DNA of 64,000 nt from contig CAJUHX010000001.1 in the NCBI GenBank assembly GCA_910586455.1, positions 113,125 through 177,124 of the forward strand. The letters run 5' to 3'. The notes below the pieces were generated by a model. The model had not been told where the DNA came from, did not search any database, and saw only the letters and a list, made by a program, of their open reading frames with translations. The position numbers and the translations under genes were made by a program. Position 1 is the stretch's first letter. Every line of letters begins with the position of its first letter. Below, piece after piece: positions 24,515 to 33,108 of the stretch. This DNA comes from an uncultured Muribaculaceae bacterium. GTDB taxonomy: Bacteria > Bacteroidota > Bacteroidia > Bacteroidales > Muribaculaceae.

Positions 24515-26107
24515 TTATTCAACAGAGTCGACTATGGCCACGCTTACGGGCTCATAGTCCGACAATTCCTCATCGTCGTAAAGCTCGTCGAACATGACAG
24601 CCTGTTCTTTCTGCATTTTGTTCATCTCGGCGATATATACCGATGCGGTCTTTATTACCATAGCCAGGGTGCCCGGACACTTGTCGGTGTATTCGGCTTC
24701 GGAGTGTATGCCGTCGGCATCCCATGAGCCGGTGGCCGACTTGAGCATTTCCGCTGCAAAAGCCATCATACCCTGAGTACCGTATACTTTGCCGTTTGAG
24801 TAACTGTAGGCCAGAGTATTGGAGGGCAGCGACTCGGAGCGGTTGCCGGGCTTGGCATTGTCGGCGCTTACTATCAGAGCATCATTTTGGTTGCTGAAGT
24901 AAATAGCATCGAGTCCTTTGACATTAGCCTGGCTCATATCGAGTTTCAGGGTGTTGTTGTCTACAGTTTCGATACCAGGTACCTCCGATGCTATGAATTT
25001 AAGCATTTCGGCACTCTTGCCGGGAGCGAATTTTGCCACTACGGCACCGTTTTTTACAGGATAAGAGGCGATGCCGTCGGATGCGTGTTCGAGCGCTGAA
25101 TAATCGACAGAACTTACACCCATGGCAATGGACTGCAGCGATTCAACAGCATCGACCAGTAAATTGTTTTCGATTGCACTGCGCAGAATCGGCAGGTCAG
25201 CCATCACTTCCTTGCCGGAAATACCCAGTGCGAACTTCGATTCACATGCATCGGGCAGCATATTCCAGGCCGAAAGGTCGGCCGACTTGTAAAAGCGCTC
25301 GTTGAACAAGGGCACATTTTTGCCCTCGGCATCGAGAGTCATCAGGTGTCCCGATGCCTTGTGGCCGCTTTCACCGGTGGTAAGAACCAGATATGATATG
25401 TCACCGCCAAGCATGTCTGCCGGAACGTTCATCATGCGCATAAGGCCGTTGAGGTTCACGCCCATGGCGCTGAAGTTACCCATGGCGCTGAAGAAGTTGT
25501 CGCCACTGCCCAGGTGCTTGTGCGCCCACTTGGGCAGTGGTTTGTCGGAGGCGCGCGACTTGATGTTCTTCACAAAGCGTACGGCATCGTCGGCATCTCT
25601 CTCCGTTACCATCCACAGCAGTTTGTCGGTATTGTCGATAAGAAGCCATGCACCCTCCGCCGGTTTCACGGCATCGAAACCGCTTACATTCTTTATCTCC
25701 ATATCGCATACGGTGCTGAGATAGTCGGTCAGGAGGTTCTTGTCGCTCACTGCGCCAAGCATGTACCACGAATTGAAGTTATTGCCCGAAGCTACAATCA
25801 CCGACTCCGGATTCAATCCTTTGATTTTAAGATAGGCGTCCACATTCTCGTCAAGCTTGACACGCTCGCTTAGCTGATCCAAAAAATCGTCGATATACGG
25901 GCCGCGCACTATTCCGTCGGCCTCAGTCCAGTCGCCGCCGGCGCTGCGCAGCATTTTCTGAGGATTAATGGAAATGACAACCTGAGTCTTGTCGGGTACA
26001 AAGCCCAGCAGTTCAGACCGTACATCGTCGCCACGGTCTATGCCCGAGCATGCTGCCATCAGCAGGGCGATAAGGGCAAAGGAGAGTGTTTTCAGTTTAT
26101 TTATCAT
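24515..26107 (-). CDS. DUF4836-family lipoprotein
   Basis: 530 residues, signal peptide with lipobox LMAAC (Cys20). 'LLGFVPDKTQVVISINPQKML' near the start is the typical opening of DUF4836 proteins ('P.d...v..in...ll'), and two similar halves follow. Function unknown; these proteins are found only in Bacteroidota. It is the first gene of a transcript that continues into the ABC ATPase (3 bases), FtsX-like permease and murI, with a well-formed promoter at 26133-26163. The context suggests an envelope-located accessory protein of the ABC system. The DUF assignment is from recall of family features. Confidence 0.75.
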   Translation of the reverse strand: MINKLKTLSFALIALLMAACSGIDRGDDVRSELLGFVPDKTQVVISINPQKMLRSAGGDWTEADGIVRGPYIDDFLDQLSERVKLDENVDAYLKIKGLNPESVIVASGNNFNSWYMLGAVSDKNLLTDYLSTVCDMEIKNVSGFDAVKPAEGAWLLIDNTDKLLWMVTERDADDAVRFVKNIKSRASDKPLPKWAHKHLGSGDNFFSAMGNFSAMGVNLNGLMRMMNVPADMLGGDISYLVLTTGESGHKASGHLMTLDAEGKNVPLFNERFYKSADLSAWNMLPDACESKFALGISGKEVMADLPILRSAIENNLLVDAVESLQSIAMGVSSVDYSALEHASDGIASYPVKNGAVVAKFAPGKSAEMLKFIASEVPGIETVDNNTLKLDMSQANVKGLDAIYFSNQNDALIVSADNAKPGNRSESLPSNTLAYSYSNGKVYGTQGMMAFAAEMLKSATGSWDADGIHSEAEYTDKCPGTLAMVIKTASVYIAEMNKMQKEQAVMFDELYDDEELSDYEPVSVAIVDSVE

Positions 26108-26132
26108 TTTTCAAGGTTTTGATTATCTTCCG

Positions 26133-26163
26133 CAAATTTACGTTTTTTATAGCTGATTACAAA
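26133..26163 (-). promoter_or_regulatory. Promoter of the DUF4836-ABC-murI operon
   Basis: Minus strand: TTTG (26163-26160), 19-base spacer, TAAATTTG (26140-26133), about 26 bases before the start codon. Confidence 0.78.
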
Positions 26164-26233
26164 ATATATAGTGATAAAAAAGCAACTTAGTGCCGCTCTG
26201 TCTTGTTTTTAATGCAAACAAAAAATAACGACT

Positions 26234-26428
26234 ATGAAACACATTTACCGAATCAGTTTAGCACTGCTCATACTGAGTTCACTTATGATTGTACTGGAGA
26301 TGTTCGATATTACAACTCCCCCCGACTGGTTGTCGAACACCATCGGGGCCCTTATAATAGCAAGCCTCTATTCGGTGGTTTACATCCGCGTGCGCCGCTC
26401 AGTGCCAAGGCACAGGTTTATTCTTTGA
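26234..26428 (+). CDS. Small two-helix membrane protein, unknown
   Basis: 64 residues, not recognised. Two hydrophobic stretches (about 6-24, 'RISLALLILSSLMIVLEMF', and 34-52) are separated by a polar turn 'DITTPPDWLSN' and followed by a basic tail 'RVRRSVPRHR', giving an N-in/C-in hairpin by the positive-inside rule. It lies alone on the plus strand in the 351-base gap between the divergent DUF4836 promoter and the methyltransferase end. No clear -7 box was found before it, which lowers confidence. The rest of the gap is AT-rich and shows nothing else. Confidence 0.5.
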   Translation: MKHIYRISLALLILSSLMIVLEMFDITTPPDWLSNTIGALIIASLYSVVYIRVRRSVPRHRFIL

Positions 26429-26458
26429 CATATTATTACGCGCAGATTCTTGATACTC

Positions 26459-27085
26459 TTAGAGTTTGCGTATGATAGTCATGCCGTCGCGCAGGGGCAG
26501 AATCACTTTTTCCACACGCGGGTCTGCGGCTACAAGGTCGTTGAAACGGCGTATGGCATCGGTCTGGGCGTCGTGGCAGTCCTCGGTAACTTTGCCCGAC
26601 CACAAGGTGTTGTCGGCAATTATATATCCGCCCGAGGGCACCAGCGGCAACACAGCCTCATAATATTCGCTGTACTGACGTTTGTTGGCATCGATAAACA
26701 CCATGTTCCACGGGCCGGGCAACTGCCGGGTAAGTTCAAGGGCATCGCCAATATGTAGGGTGATTTTGCCGCCGCACGGTGCGGCTTCAAAAAAGCTGCG
26801 TATATCGTCGGCATACTCGTCGTCGAGTTCTATAGTATGCAGTTCCGCTCCGTCGGGCATACCTTCGGCCATGCACAGGGCCGAATAGCCGGTGAATGTA
26901 CCTAATTCGAGCACCCGCATGGGGCTGATCATCTGTGTGAGCATTTTCAGCATACGGCCCTGAATATGACCCGAACACATGCGCGGGTAAAGGCGGGTAA
27001 GCTGGGTATGGCGGTAGAGTTTTGCCAGATGGGCGGGTTCTTCGCTGATATGTTCCTCGATGTATTCCTGTAGTTCGTCTGTCAT
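26459..27085 (-). CDS. SAM-dependent O-methyltransferase (catechol-OMT-like)
   Basis: 208 residues. Motif I 'RVLELGTFTGYSALCMAEGMP' binds SAM; 'LHTIELDDEYADDIRSFF' is motif II; 'WNMVFIDANKRQYSEYYEAVL' carries the metal-binding Asp and Lys of the class I divalent-metal O-methyltransferases; 'GGYIIADNTLWSGKV' supplies the second metal Asp/Asn pair. The length fits the bacterial members. Last gene of the long minus-strand run; its start overlaps the stop of the 88-residue membrane protein (ATGA). The acceptor is unknown. Confidence 0.93.
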   Translation of the reverse strand: MTDELQEYIEEHISEEPAHLAKLYRHTQLTRLYPRMCSGHIQGRMLKMLTQMISPMRVLELGTFTGYSALCMAEGMPDGAELHTIELDDEYADDIRSFFEAAPCGGKITLHIGDALELTRQLPGPWNMVFIDANKRQYSEYYEAVLPLVPSGGYIIADNTLWSGKVTEDCHDAQTDAIRRFNDLVAADPRVEKVILPLRDGMTIIRKL

Positions 27086-27348
27086 AATATACTATACCAC
27101 AAAGCAATATGGGTCAACAACATGATTACCAGCTGTATCCATGCCAGTTCGCGCCGGGCCGGATAACACATCAGGGCGCAGATGCCGGCCGCGAGCACAT
27201 ACAGCGGATAGAACCACACAAATGTGGTCAGAGGTGAATCGTCGGGACACTTGCCCAACAATGTCGGAAATCCAAGCACCGGCAGCATGAACAGTACAGT
27301 TACCATCAGGAACCAGCGCGGTGTCCGGGGCTGACGCTTGTCGCTCAT
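27082..27348 (-). CDS. Small membrane protein, unknown
   Basis: 88 residues with three predicted helices (~12-30 'FLMVTVLFMLPVLGFPTLL', ~42-62 'FVWFYPLYVLAAGICALM', ~68-86 'LAWIQLVIMLLTHIALWY') and a basic N-terminus. Not recognised. Four-base ATGA overlaps at both ends, with the epimerase and the methyltransferase, make it a genuine gene. A partner role in the neighbouring sugar or lipid genes is possible but unsupported. Confidence 0.8.
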   Translation of the reverse strand: MSDKRQPRTPRWFLMVTVLFMLPVLGFPTLLGKCPDDSPLTTFVWFYPLYVLAAGICALMCYPARRELAWIQLVIMLLTHIALWYSIL

Positions 27349-28355
27349 TTCTTTTTCGATTTAAGATATTCTTCTACCGTTATGTCGATGCCGCGCTCAA
27401 GCGGGAACTGCGGATTAAAGCCGAAGTCGCGCTTGGCGTCCGATACATCGCAGTTCCAGTTGCGCTGCTTCATTATCTTGAATTTATCGCGGTTGAGAGT
27501 AGAGGGTTTGAGGCGTATAAGTCCCCACTTCTCGGCTACGACCGATGCCGCGTACACAGCCCACATGGGCAGTTTTACAGGCACTACCCATTTGCCGCCC
27601 AGACGCTTCGAAACAATATCCCGGAATTCCTTCTGGCTGTAGGCGCGGTCCTCGCTGATTATGTATTTCTTGCGCAGCACGCCGGCGGCGAGGGCGTCGA
27701 ACATGGCATTCACAAGGTCGTCGACATAAATGAAAGTCAACATCTGCTTGCGGTAGCCTACCCCGAAGTCGAAGTGCGAGTCGATGCTCTTTATCATCAT
27801 CAGATAGTCCTTTTCGTGAGGTCCGTAAACTCCTGTCGGCCGGAATATTATCCACGGCAACTCAGGCTTGGTTTCCAGATATGTTTCAGCCTTTATTTTC
27901 GACAGGCCGTAGCGGGTGTTAGGGTTGGGTATGGTGTGCGAGGTAATGGGTGCATAGTTCTGCTCGTCGGCGGGTCCTACTGCGCTGAGCGAACTCATAA
28001 AAAGGAAGCGTTCGGGCACAGCGTTTTCTCTTATCAGTACCTCCACAAAGTCGCGCAGATACTGGAAGTTGATTTTGTTGAAATCGCTGAAGTTGGCACA
28101 CTTTGTGGCACCGAGATTCCATATTATATAATCCCAGCGGCCCGACTCCGGCACGGACGCACGCAAGGTTTCGGCAACCGACTCGGGGTTGTCGTAATCA
28201 AATACCACAAATTTCAGTGCGGGTTCCTTCAGATAACGGCGTGAGGTACTCTCGCGTACTCCCACGTATGTGTTATAGCCGCGGTTCAGGGCCTCGCGGG
28301 CAATGAATCCGCCGATGAATCCGCCGGCGCCTATTATCAGTATGGTCTTATTCAT
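27345..28355 (-). CDS. NAD(P)-dependent epimerase/dehydratase (extended SDR)
   Basis: 336 residues from ATG 28355. N-terminal Rossmann motif 'ILIIGAGGFIGGFIAREAL' (GxGGFIG), 'NLGATKCANFSDFNKINFQYL' and 'FLFMSSLSAVGPADEQNYAP', then 'TRYGLSKIKAETYL' with the YxxxK catalytic pair, and 'RPTGVYGPHEKDYLMMIK'. These features place it with extended SDR enzymes that act on nucleotide sugars or steroid-like substrates. An in-frame extension upstream is only a shadow of the glycosyltransferase gene. The start overlaps the glycosyltransferase stop by 4 bases. Confidence 0.92.
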   Translation of the reverse strand: MNKTILIIGAGGFIGGFIAREALNRGYNTYVGVRESTSRRYLKEPALKFVVFDYDNPESVAETLRASVPESGRWDYIIWNLGATKCANFSDFNKINFQYLRDFVEVLIRENAVPERFLFMSSLSAVGPADEQNYAPITSHTIPNPNTRYGLSKIKAETYLETKPELPWIIFRPTGVYGPHEKDYLMMIKSIDSHFDFGVGYRKQMLTFIYVDDLVNAMFDALAAGVLRKKYIISEDRAYSQKEFRDIVSKRLGGKWVVPVKLPMWAVYAASVVAEKWGLIRLKPSTLNRDKFKIMKQRNWNCDVSDAKRDFGFNPQFPLERGIDITVEEYLKSKKK

Positions 28356-29518
28356 AATAAGTCTAACGAATCTATTATGGCTTTCTTGTAGCAGGCCATG
28401 GTTTTCTTTGCAAAATCGCCGGTATTGAAACGGCGTATGTAGCGTGCGCCCTGCTCGGTCATCTTGCGGCAGAGCCAGGAGTCGTCGAGCAGACGGCGGG
28501 CGGCATCCACGTAGGCATCGACATCGTCGGGGTCGACATATAGCGCTCCGGGGCCGCCTGCTTCCTCCAGGCAGGAACCGGTGGCAGCAATCAGCGGTGT
28601 GCCGGCGGCAATGGACTCTACCAGCGGTATGCCGAAACCCTCGTAGCGCGAGGTATAGCTCGAGAATGTGGCGGCGGCGTACAGTACAGGCAGATCGGGC
28701 CATGACACCGGGCCGAGCCATTTCACACGGTCGGTCAGACGGTTGGAGGCAATATAGCGATCAATCTCGGCGCCATAGGCCTTGTCGCGGCCGCCGGCTA
28801 TGGCCAGTACCACATCGTCGGGCAAGCCACGCAGGGCCTTCACGGCCAACAGCTGGTTCTTGCGGCTCTGAACCGTGCCCACGCTTGCTATAAAGCGCTC
28901 GGGCAGGCCTAGACGCGTGCGCAGTTCCAGACATTGCTCGCCGGTGATTTTATTGAAAAACGAAGGGTCGCAACCCTGATATATCACATCGATTTTGGCA
29001 GGGTCGATACTGTAGTCGTTTATAAGGTCGCGCTTTGTGCACTCGCTGATGGCTATGATGCGGGAGGCATTCTCGGCCGAGCGGCGGTACTTGAAGTCGT
29101 ACAGCCGACGGTCGACAGTGGCATAGTCGGCCTCCACACGGCGGTATATAAGGTCGTGGATAGTCACTACCGAGGCAATGCCGGCGCTTTTGATGTTCAG
29201 GGGCAGTTCGTTGCTGAGGCCGTGGTACACGGCCACATTGTCGGCGCCCAGTTCGCCCGGAATGCCGAAAGTACGCCACAGCGAGCCAAAACGCCGGCCC
29301 ATGGCCGACTGCGGCTGTCGCAGCTCCACATTGCCCATGGCCATGAGCTCGCGAAGGCGGTCGGGACACTTAACCTCAGGCGTATACAACAGGTATTTGT
29401 CCGATGGAAAATGCAGCGCCATTGCCTGGACCGTATAGCGGCTGTAGTTGCCCAGACCGGTGAGGTTGCAGGCGGCGCGTTTGCCGTCATAGCCTATGCA
29501 GAGTTTGTTCTGTTCCAT
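28352..29518 (-). CDS. Glycosyltransferase family 4 protein
   Basis: 388 residues; ATG 29518 was chosen, 2 bases after the comM stop (an upstream TTG overlaps that stop). GT-B fold: N-terminal 'GIASVVTIHDLIYRRVEADY' and 'ASRIIAISECTKRDLINDY'; C-terminal donor-binding 'GTVQSRKNQLLAVKAL', 'KWLGPVSWPDLPVLYAAA', 'SRYEGFGIPLVESIAAGTPLI' (the EX7E motif) and 'GPGALYVDPDDVDAY'. Retaining sugar transfer from a nucleotide sugar to an envelope glycan or lipid is likely. It is followed by an epimerase, suggesting a small glycan-modifying set. Confidence 0.92.
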   Translation of the reverse strand: MEQNKLCIGYDGKRAACNLTGLGNYSRYTVQAMALHFPSDKYLLYTPEVKCPDRLRELMAMGNVELRQPQSAMGRRFGSLWRTFGIPGELGADNVAVYHGLSNELPLNIKSAGIASVVTIHDLIYRRVEADYATVDRRLYDFKYRRSAENASRIIAISECTKRDLINDYSIDPAKIDVIYQGCDPSFFNKITGEQCLELRTRLGLPERFIASVGTVQSRKNQLLAVKALRGLPDDVVLAIAGGRDKAYGAEIDRYIASNRLTDRVKWLGPVSWPDLPVLYAAATFSSYTSRYEGFGIPLVESIAAGTPLIAATGSCLEEAGGPGALYVDPDDVDAYVDAARRLLDDSWLCRKMTEQGARYIRRFNTGDFAKKTMACYKKAIIDSLDLL

Positions 29519-29520
29519 AT

Positions 29521-31068
29521 TCAAAGGATTGTGCCCCAGTTGCTTCGGTCGAGGTTGCGGTAGTTCACGGCCTCGCTCATGTGGTGGGGCATTATTTCGT
29601 CGCTATTGTCGAGGTCGGCTATGGTGCGTGCCACCTTTAGTATGCGGTCGTAGGCGCGTGCGCTCATGTCGAATTTCACCATGGCGTGCTGCAGTATGGC
29701 AGCACTTTCTTTCGATAGCTGACACCAGCGCTGCAGCAGGCGGCTATTCATCTGCGCGTTGCAGTGTATCGCAGACTCATCGGCAAAGCGTGCGGCCTGA
29801 ATGGCACGGGCCTTCACCACCCTTTCGCGTATGGCCGCTGATGGTTCGCCGGGAGCAGCATCTGCCAACTTTTCGAAGGGCACCGGCAGAATTTCAACCT
29901 GCAGGTCGATACGGTCGAGCAGCGGGCCGGATATTTTGCCCAGATACTTGTTTACAGCTCCCGGCATACAGGTGCAGGCCTTGGCAGGATGGTTATAGTA
30001 ACCGCATGGACATGGATTCATCGAGGCAACCAGCATGAACGATGCAGGATAGTCCACGTTGTACTTGGCTCTGGACACGGTTATATGACGGTCCTCGAGC
30101 GGCTGACGCATAACTTCCAGTACTGTGCGACTGAATTCGGGGAGCTCGTCGAGAAACAGTACACCATTGTGAGCCAGCGAAATTTCACCCGGCTTGGGAT
30201 TGGAACCTCCGCCCACCAAAGCCACCGGCGATACGGTGTGGTGAGGCGAACGGAATGGCCGGTGGGTAAGCAGCCGCGAACCTTGTTTCAGGCGTCCTGC
30301 CACCGAGTGTATCTTGGTGGTTTCCAGAGCCTCGCGCAGTGTCAGAGGCGGAAGTATGGAGGGCAGACGCTTGGCCATCATCGACTTGCCCGAGCCGGGA
30401 GGACCCACCAGCAGTATGTTGTGGCCGCCGGCACAGGCTACCTCAAAGGCTCGCTTGACGTTCTCCTGGCCTTTGACCTCGCTGAAATCGAAGTCGAAAT
30501 ACTGCTGTGCCGCGGCAAACTCGGCACGGGTATCTACTACTGTAGGACCTATCGACGGAAAACCCTGCACTATCTCCAGCACCTGGATTATATTCTTTAC
30601 ACCGTACACGGTAATATCATTTACCACAGCGGCTTCGGTGGCGTTTTCCTCCGGCACAATCATGTATTTGAATCCGGCCTTACGGGCCTGGATAGCCATG
30701 GGCAGTATACCGCGCACGGGGCGCACATGTCCGTCGAGCGACAGCTCGCCCATAATCATGTACGAATCCAGCTCTACGGGCTGTATCACTTCGCCTGCGG
30801 CAAGCAGACCAACGGCAATCGGAAGGTCGAAGGCGGCGCCTTCCTTTTTAATATCGGCGGGTGCCATGTTCACCACAACAGAGCGGCGCGGCAGATTCAT
30901 GCCCGACTCGCGCAAAGCTGTGTTTATGCGCTCGTAGCTTTCCTTTACTGCCGTGTCGGGCAGGCCGACAATGGTGAAATTCCAGCCGCGCGCTTCCATC
31001 GACACCTCTATGGTCACAACCAGTGCGTCGATGCCCTGCACAGCGGCTCCGTAGGTCTTTACTAACAT
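29521..31068 (-). CDS. comM: YifB/ComM-family Mg-chelatase-like AAA+ ATPase
   Basis: 515 residues. N-terminal Lon-protease-like/ChlI domain ('GLPDTAVKESYERINTALRES', 'PADIKKEGAAFDLPIAVGLL'); AAA+ core with Walker A 'LLVGPPGSGKSMMAKRLPSI', Walker B 'LFLDELPEFSRTVLEVMRQPL', sensor 'FMLVASMNPCPCGY' and the zinc-type Cys cluster 'CPCGYYNHPAKACTCMPG'; C-terminal 'YDRILKVARTIADL'. ComM is a helicase promoting branch migration during natural transformation. The spacing to the upstream gene is 4 bases. Cytoplasmic hexamer in studied members. Confidence 0.94.
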   Translation of the reverse strand: MLVKTYGAAVQGIDALVVTIEVSMEARGWNFTIVGLPDTAVKESYERINTALRESGMNLPRRSVVVNMAPADIKKEGAAFDLPIAVGLLAAGEVIQPVELDSYMIMGELSLDGHVRPVRGILPMAIQARKAGFKYMIVPEENATEAAVVNDITVYGVKNIIQVLEIVQGFPSIGPTVVDTRAEFAAAQQYFDFDFSEVKGQENVKRAFEVACAGGHNILLVGPPGSGKSMMAKRLPSILPPLTLREALETTKIHSVAGRLKQGSRLLTHRPFRSPHHTVSPVALVGGGSNPKPGEISLAHNGVLFLDELPEFSRTVLEVMRQPLEDRHITVSRAKYNVDYPASFMLVASMNPCPCGYYNHPAKACTCMPGAVNKYLGKISGPLLDRIDLQVEILPVPFEKLADAAPGEPSAAIRERVVKARAIQAARFADESAIHCNAQMNSRLLQRWCQLSKESAAILQHAMVKFDMSARAYDRILKVARTIADLDNSDEIMPHHMSEAVNYRNLDRSNWGTIL

Positions 31069-31072
31069 GGTG

Positions 31073-32077
31073 TTATTTTATATACTTTAGTGCCTGTGCG
31101 ATAGATAAACCGCGATAAAGCTGTTTGCCGGTTGAGTCGGCTACCACAAAGAATGGTATCGCGCGGACGCCCAGACGGCTTATGGCGGGCGATGCCAGCG
31201 AACCTGCTCCCCAGCCCTGCAGCCAGCGCGAGCTATCGTTGCGTATGCTCTGTTTCCAGACTGTAGTGTCGCGGTCGACCGAAAAGTCCACTATGGCCAG
31301 CTGTTTGTCGTTATATTTTCGGCGCAGACGGCGCAACTGAGGCACTATGGAGTCGGCTCGCCCGCTTTCATTGTCGCTTATCACTATCAGCGACAGGCGA
31401 CTGTGACGCGGATTATAGCTGCGCAGCGAGTCGTCGCTGTCGGCGAAGGTCATGGGCAATACCGGCTTCGAGGCATCCTTGGTCGCCACACGGTTGAGCA
31501 TATACTCGAAACTTTCGATTAAATTCAACGGATGTGCATCAGGCCCCAACATTCGTATCAGCGAGTCGGCTCCGGCCACATCGCGGGCCGCATCGTAGCT
31601 GCCCGAAATGAGCATGGCCGATACAATATCGTCGGGGTTATCGCTTACATATTTTGCAATCAGAGCGTTGGCATCATCGCCCGGACGTAGCAGCACCTCG
31701 GCATTGGCGTTGATGAATTTAGTCCAGCGCTTGTTTACATCGTTGCCTTCGAAGGTCGACTTATAGGGGTTCTGCCGGTTGAGCACACATTTGATTTCAT
31801 CGCCGTTGCGGGCATACAGGCGCCCCATCAGATGATAGTCATTGTCGAATATCTCCACCATCACAGGCTGTCGCGACGAACCTGCGAATGTGAATTTGCC
31901 TTCACGCGAGGCAGTTATGCCTGTGTGCAGGGCATCGTCGCCGAAGTAATGGAAACGCATGTTGAACGTCGGCGCTCCTTCGATAGTACCGGTGACCTTG
32001 AAGTGCTCGTCGTCGCCGCAGGCTGCCATAAGACACATCCACAGCAGAGCAGCCAATATGTATACACCGCGACGCAT
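31073..32077 (-). CDS. DUF4369/thioredoxin-fold lipoprotein without CxxC
   Basis: 334 residues, lipobox LMAAC (Cys20). N-terminal DUF4369-like domain ('FKVTGTIEGAPTFNMRFHYFG', 'GITASREGKFTFAG') as in Bacteroidota TlpA-like proteins. The C-terminal half has a thioredoxin-fold pattern ('LAIVDFSVDRDTTVWKQSI', 'SLASPAISRLGVRAIPFFVV' with the cis-Pro 'IPFF'), but the place where WCxxC should be reads 'ISDNESGRADSIVPQL'; no active-site Cys is present. It is probably not redox active. Its start overlaps the pdxB stop by one base (TGATG). Confidence 0.8.
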   Translation of the reverse strand: MRRGVYILAALLWMCLMAACGDDEHFKVTGTIEGAPTFNMRFHYFGDDALHTGITASREGKFTFAGSSRQPVMVEIFDNDYHLMGRLYARNGDEIKCVLNRQNPYKSTFEGNDVNKRWTKFINANAEVLLRPGDDANALIAKYVSDNPDDIVSAMLISGSYDAARDVAGADSLIRMLGPDAHPLNLIESFEYMLNRVATKDASKPVLPMTFADSDDSLRSYNPRHSRLSLIVISDNESGRADSIVPQLRRLRRKYNDKQLAIVDFSVDRDTTVWKQSIRNDSSRWLQGWGAGSLASPAISRLGVRAIPFFVVADSTGKQLYRGLSIAQALKYIK

Positions 32078-33108
32078 CAGTCTATCTTGCCTCCTTTTAC
32101 TTCTGTACGGTATTTGTAGCTGTCGCGCATCTGCTCGAAATTCTCCGGATTTGCCTTAAGCGCGGCAGTATCAGTCATGGGATTACAGGTCTGCACCAGA
32201 TCGACCACGCGCACACTCGACGGTACCCTCATGCTTACATTCATGCCCAGCGATATGCGCGGCAGAGTAAAAAAGTTGGTGAGGGCGTCGAGCACCATCT
32301 GTGAGGCGCGTACCTTGCCCTCGTGCGAGTAGCCGGCAATGTGGGGTGTGGCAATGGCCGCACGGCGCAGCAGTTCGGTGCTGATGGCGGGCTCGCCTTC
32401 CCAGCAGTCGATTACGGCCTTTGACACCTTGCCGCTGTCGAGCGCTTCTATCAGGGCTTCGGTATCCACCACAGGGCCGCGTGCGCTGTTGATGATTATG
32501 GGTGCACGACGCAGTTTGTCAAAGAACGATGCGTCGGCCATATGCCAGGTGGCGTCGTCGCCGTCTTTGGTCAGCGGTGTATGAAAGGTTATGATGTCGG
32601 ACTCTGCAGCTATCTGGTCAAGACTGCTCCAGCCGTCGCCGCCTTCGGCGCGTTCGCGCGGCGGGTCGCATACAAGCACACGCATGTCGAATGCCTTGGC
32701 CCACTTCTCCACTATAGAACCTACATGCCCTACGCCCACAATACCCAGAGTGTACTGCGACAACGGTCTGTTGGCCATGTGTACAATCGACGACATCACA
32801 TACTGAGCCACCGCAGGAGCATTGCAACCTGGAGCGTTCACCACGGCTATGTGCCGTTCGGCGCAGTAAGCGGTGTCGATATGGTCGGTACCTATGGTGG
32901 CGGTGCCTATGAAGCTGCAGCGCGAAAGCTCAAGCATAGAGCGGTCGCAGCGGGTGCGTGTGCGGGTAATCAGTGCGTCGGTAGGACGCATCTTCTCCAC
33001 ATCAATTTCAGCAGAGTCGAGATAACGCACGTTGGCATACGGCTCAAGCAAACCTGCCAGAAACGGCACATGCTTCTCTATAATGATATTCAAAGAACGA
33101 TTTTCCAT
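32077..33108 (-). CDS. pdxB: Erythronate-4-phosphate dehydrogenase
   Basis: 343 residues. Oxidises 4-phosphoerythronate in pyridoxal phosphate synthesis. Motifs of the D-2-hydroxyacid dehydrogenase group: 'FIGTATIGTDHIDTAYC', 'NAPGCNAPAVAQYVMSSI' (the GCNA form is specific to PdxB), Rossmann 'GIVGVGHVGSIVEKWAKA', 'IITFHTPLTKDG', 'IINSARGPVVDTEALIEAL' with the catalytic Arg, and 'ATPHIAGYSHEGK' with the catalytic His. The C-terminal part is present but short. Its first 19 bases overlap the end of the neighbouring membrane-protein gene. Confidence 0.95.
   Translation of the reverse strand: MENRSLNIIIEKHVPFLAGLLEPYANVRYLDSAEIDVEKMRPTDALITRTRTRCDRSMLELSRCSFIGTATIGTDHIDTAYCAERHIAVVNAPGCNAPAVAQYVMSSIVHMANRPLSQYTLGIVGVGHVGSIVEKWAKAFDMRVLVCDPPRERAEGGDGWSSLDQIAAESDIITFHTPLTKDGDDATWHMADASFFDKLRRAPIIINSARGPVVDTEALIEALDSGKVSKAVIDCWEGEPAISTELLRRAAIATPHIAGYSHEGKVRASQMVLDALTNFFTLPRISLGMNVSMRVPSSVRVVDLVQTCNPMTDTAALKANPENFEQMRDSYKYRTEVKGGKID

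Noticed and set aside
26400..26470. Small inverted repeat near ACTCTTAGAGT after the methyltransferase
   Set aside because: A stem of 5 bp without a U-run; too weak to call a terminator.
28356..28721. Upstream extension of the epimerase gene
   Set aside because: Arg- and Pro-rich shadow of the glycosyltransferase; the Rossmann motif begins only after ATG 28355.
29989..31065. 358-codon open frame on the plus strand
   Set aside because: Antisense to comM; rich in His, Tyr and Gln with no family features.
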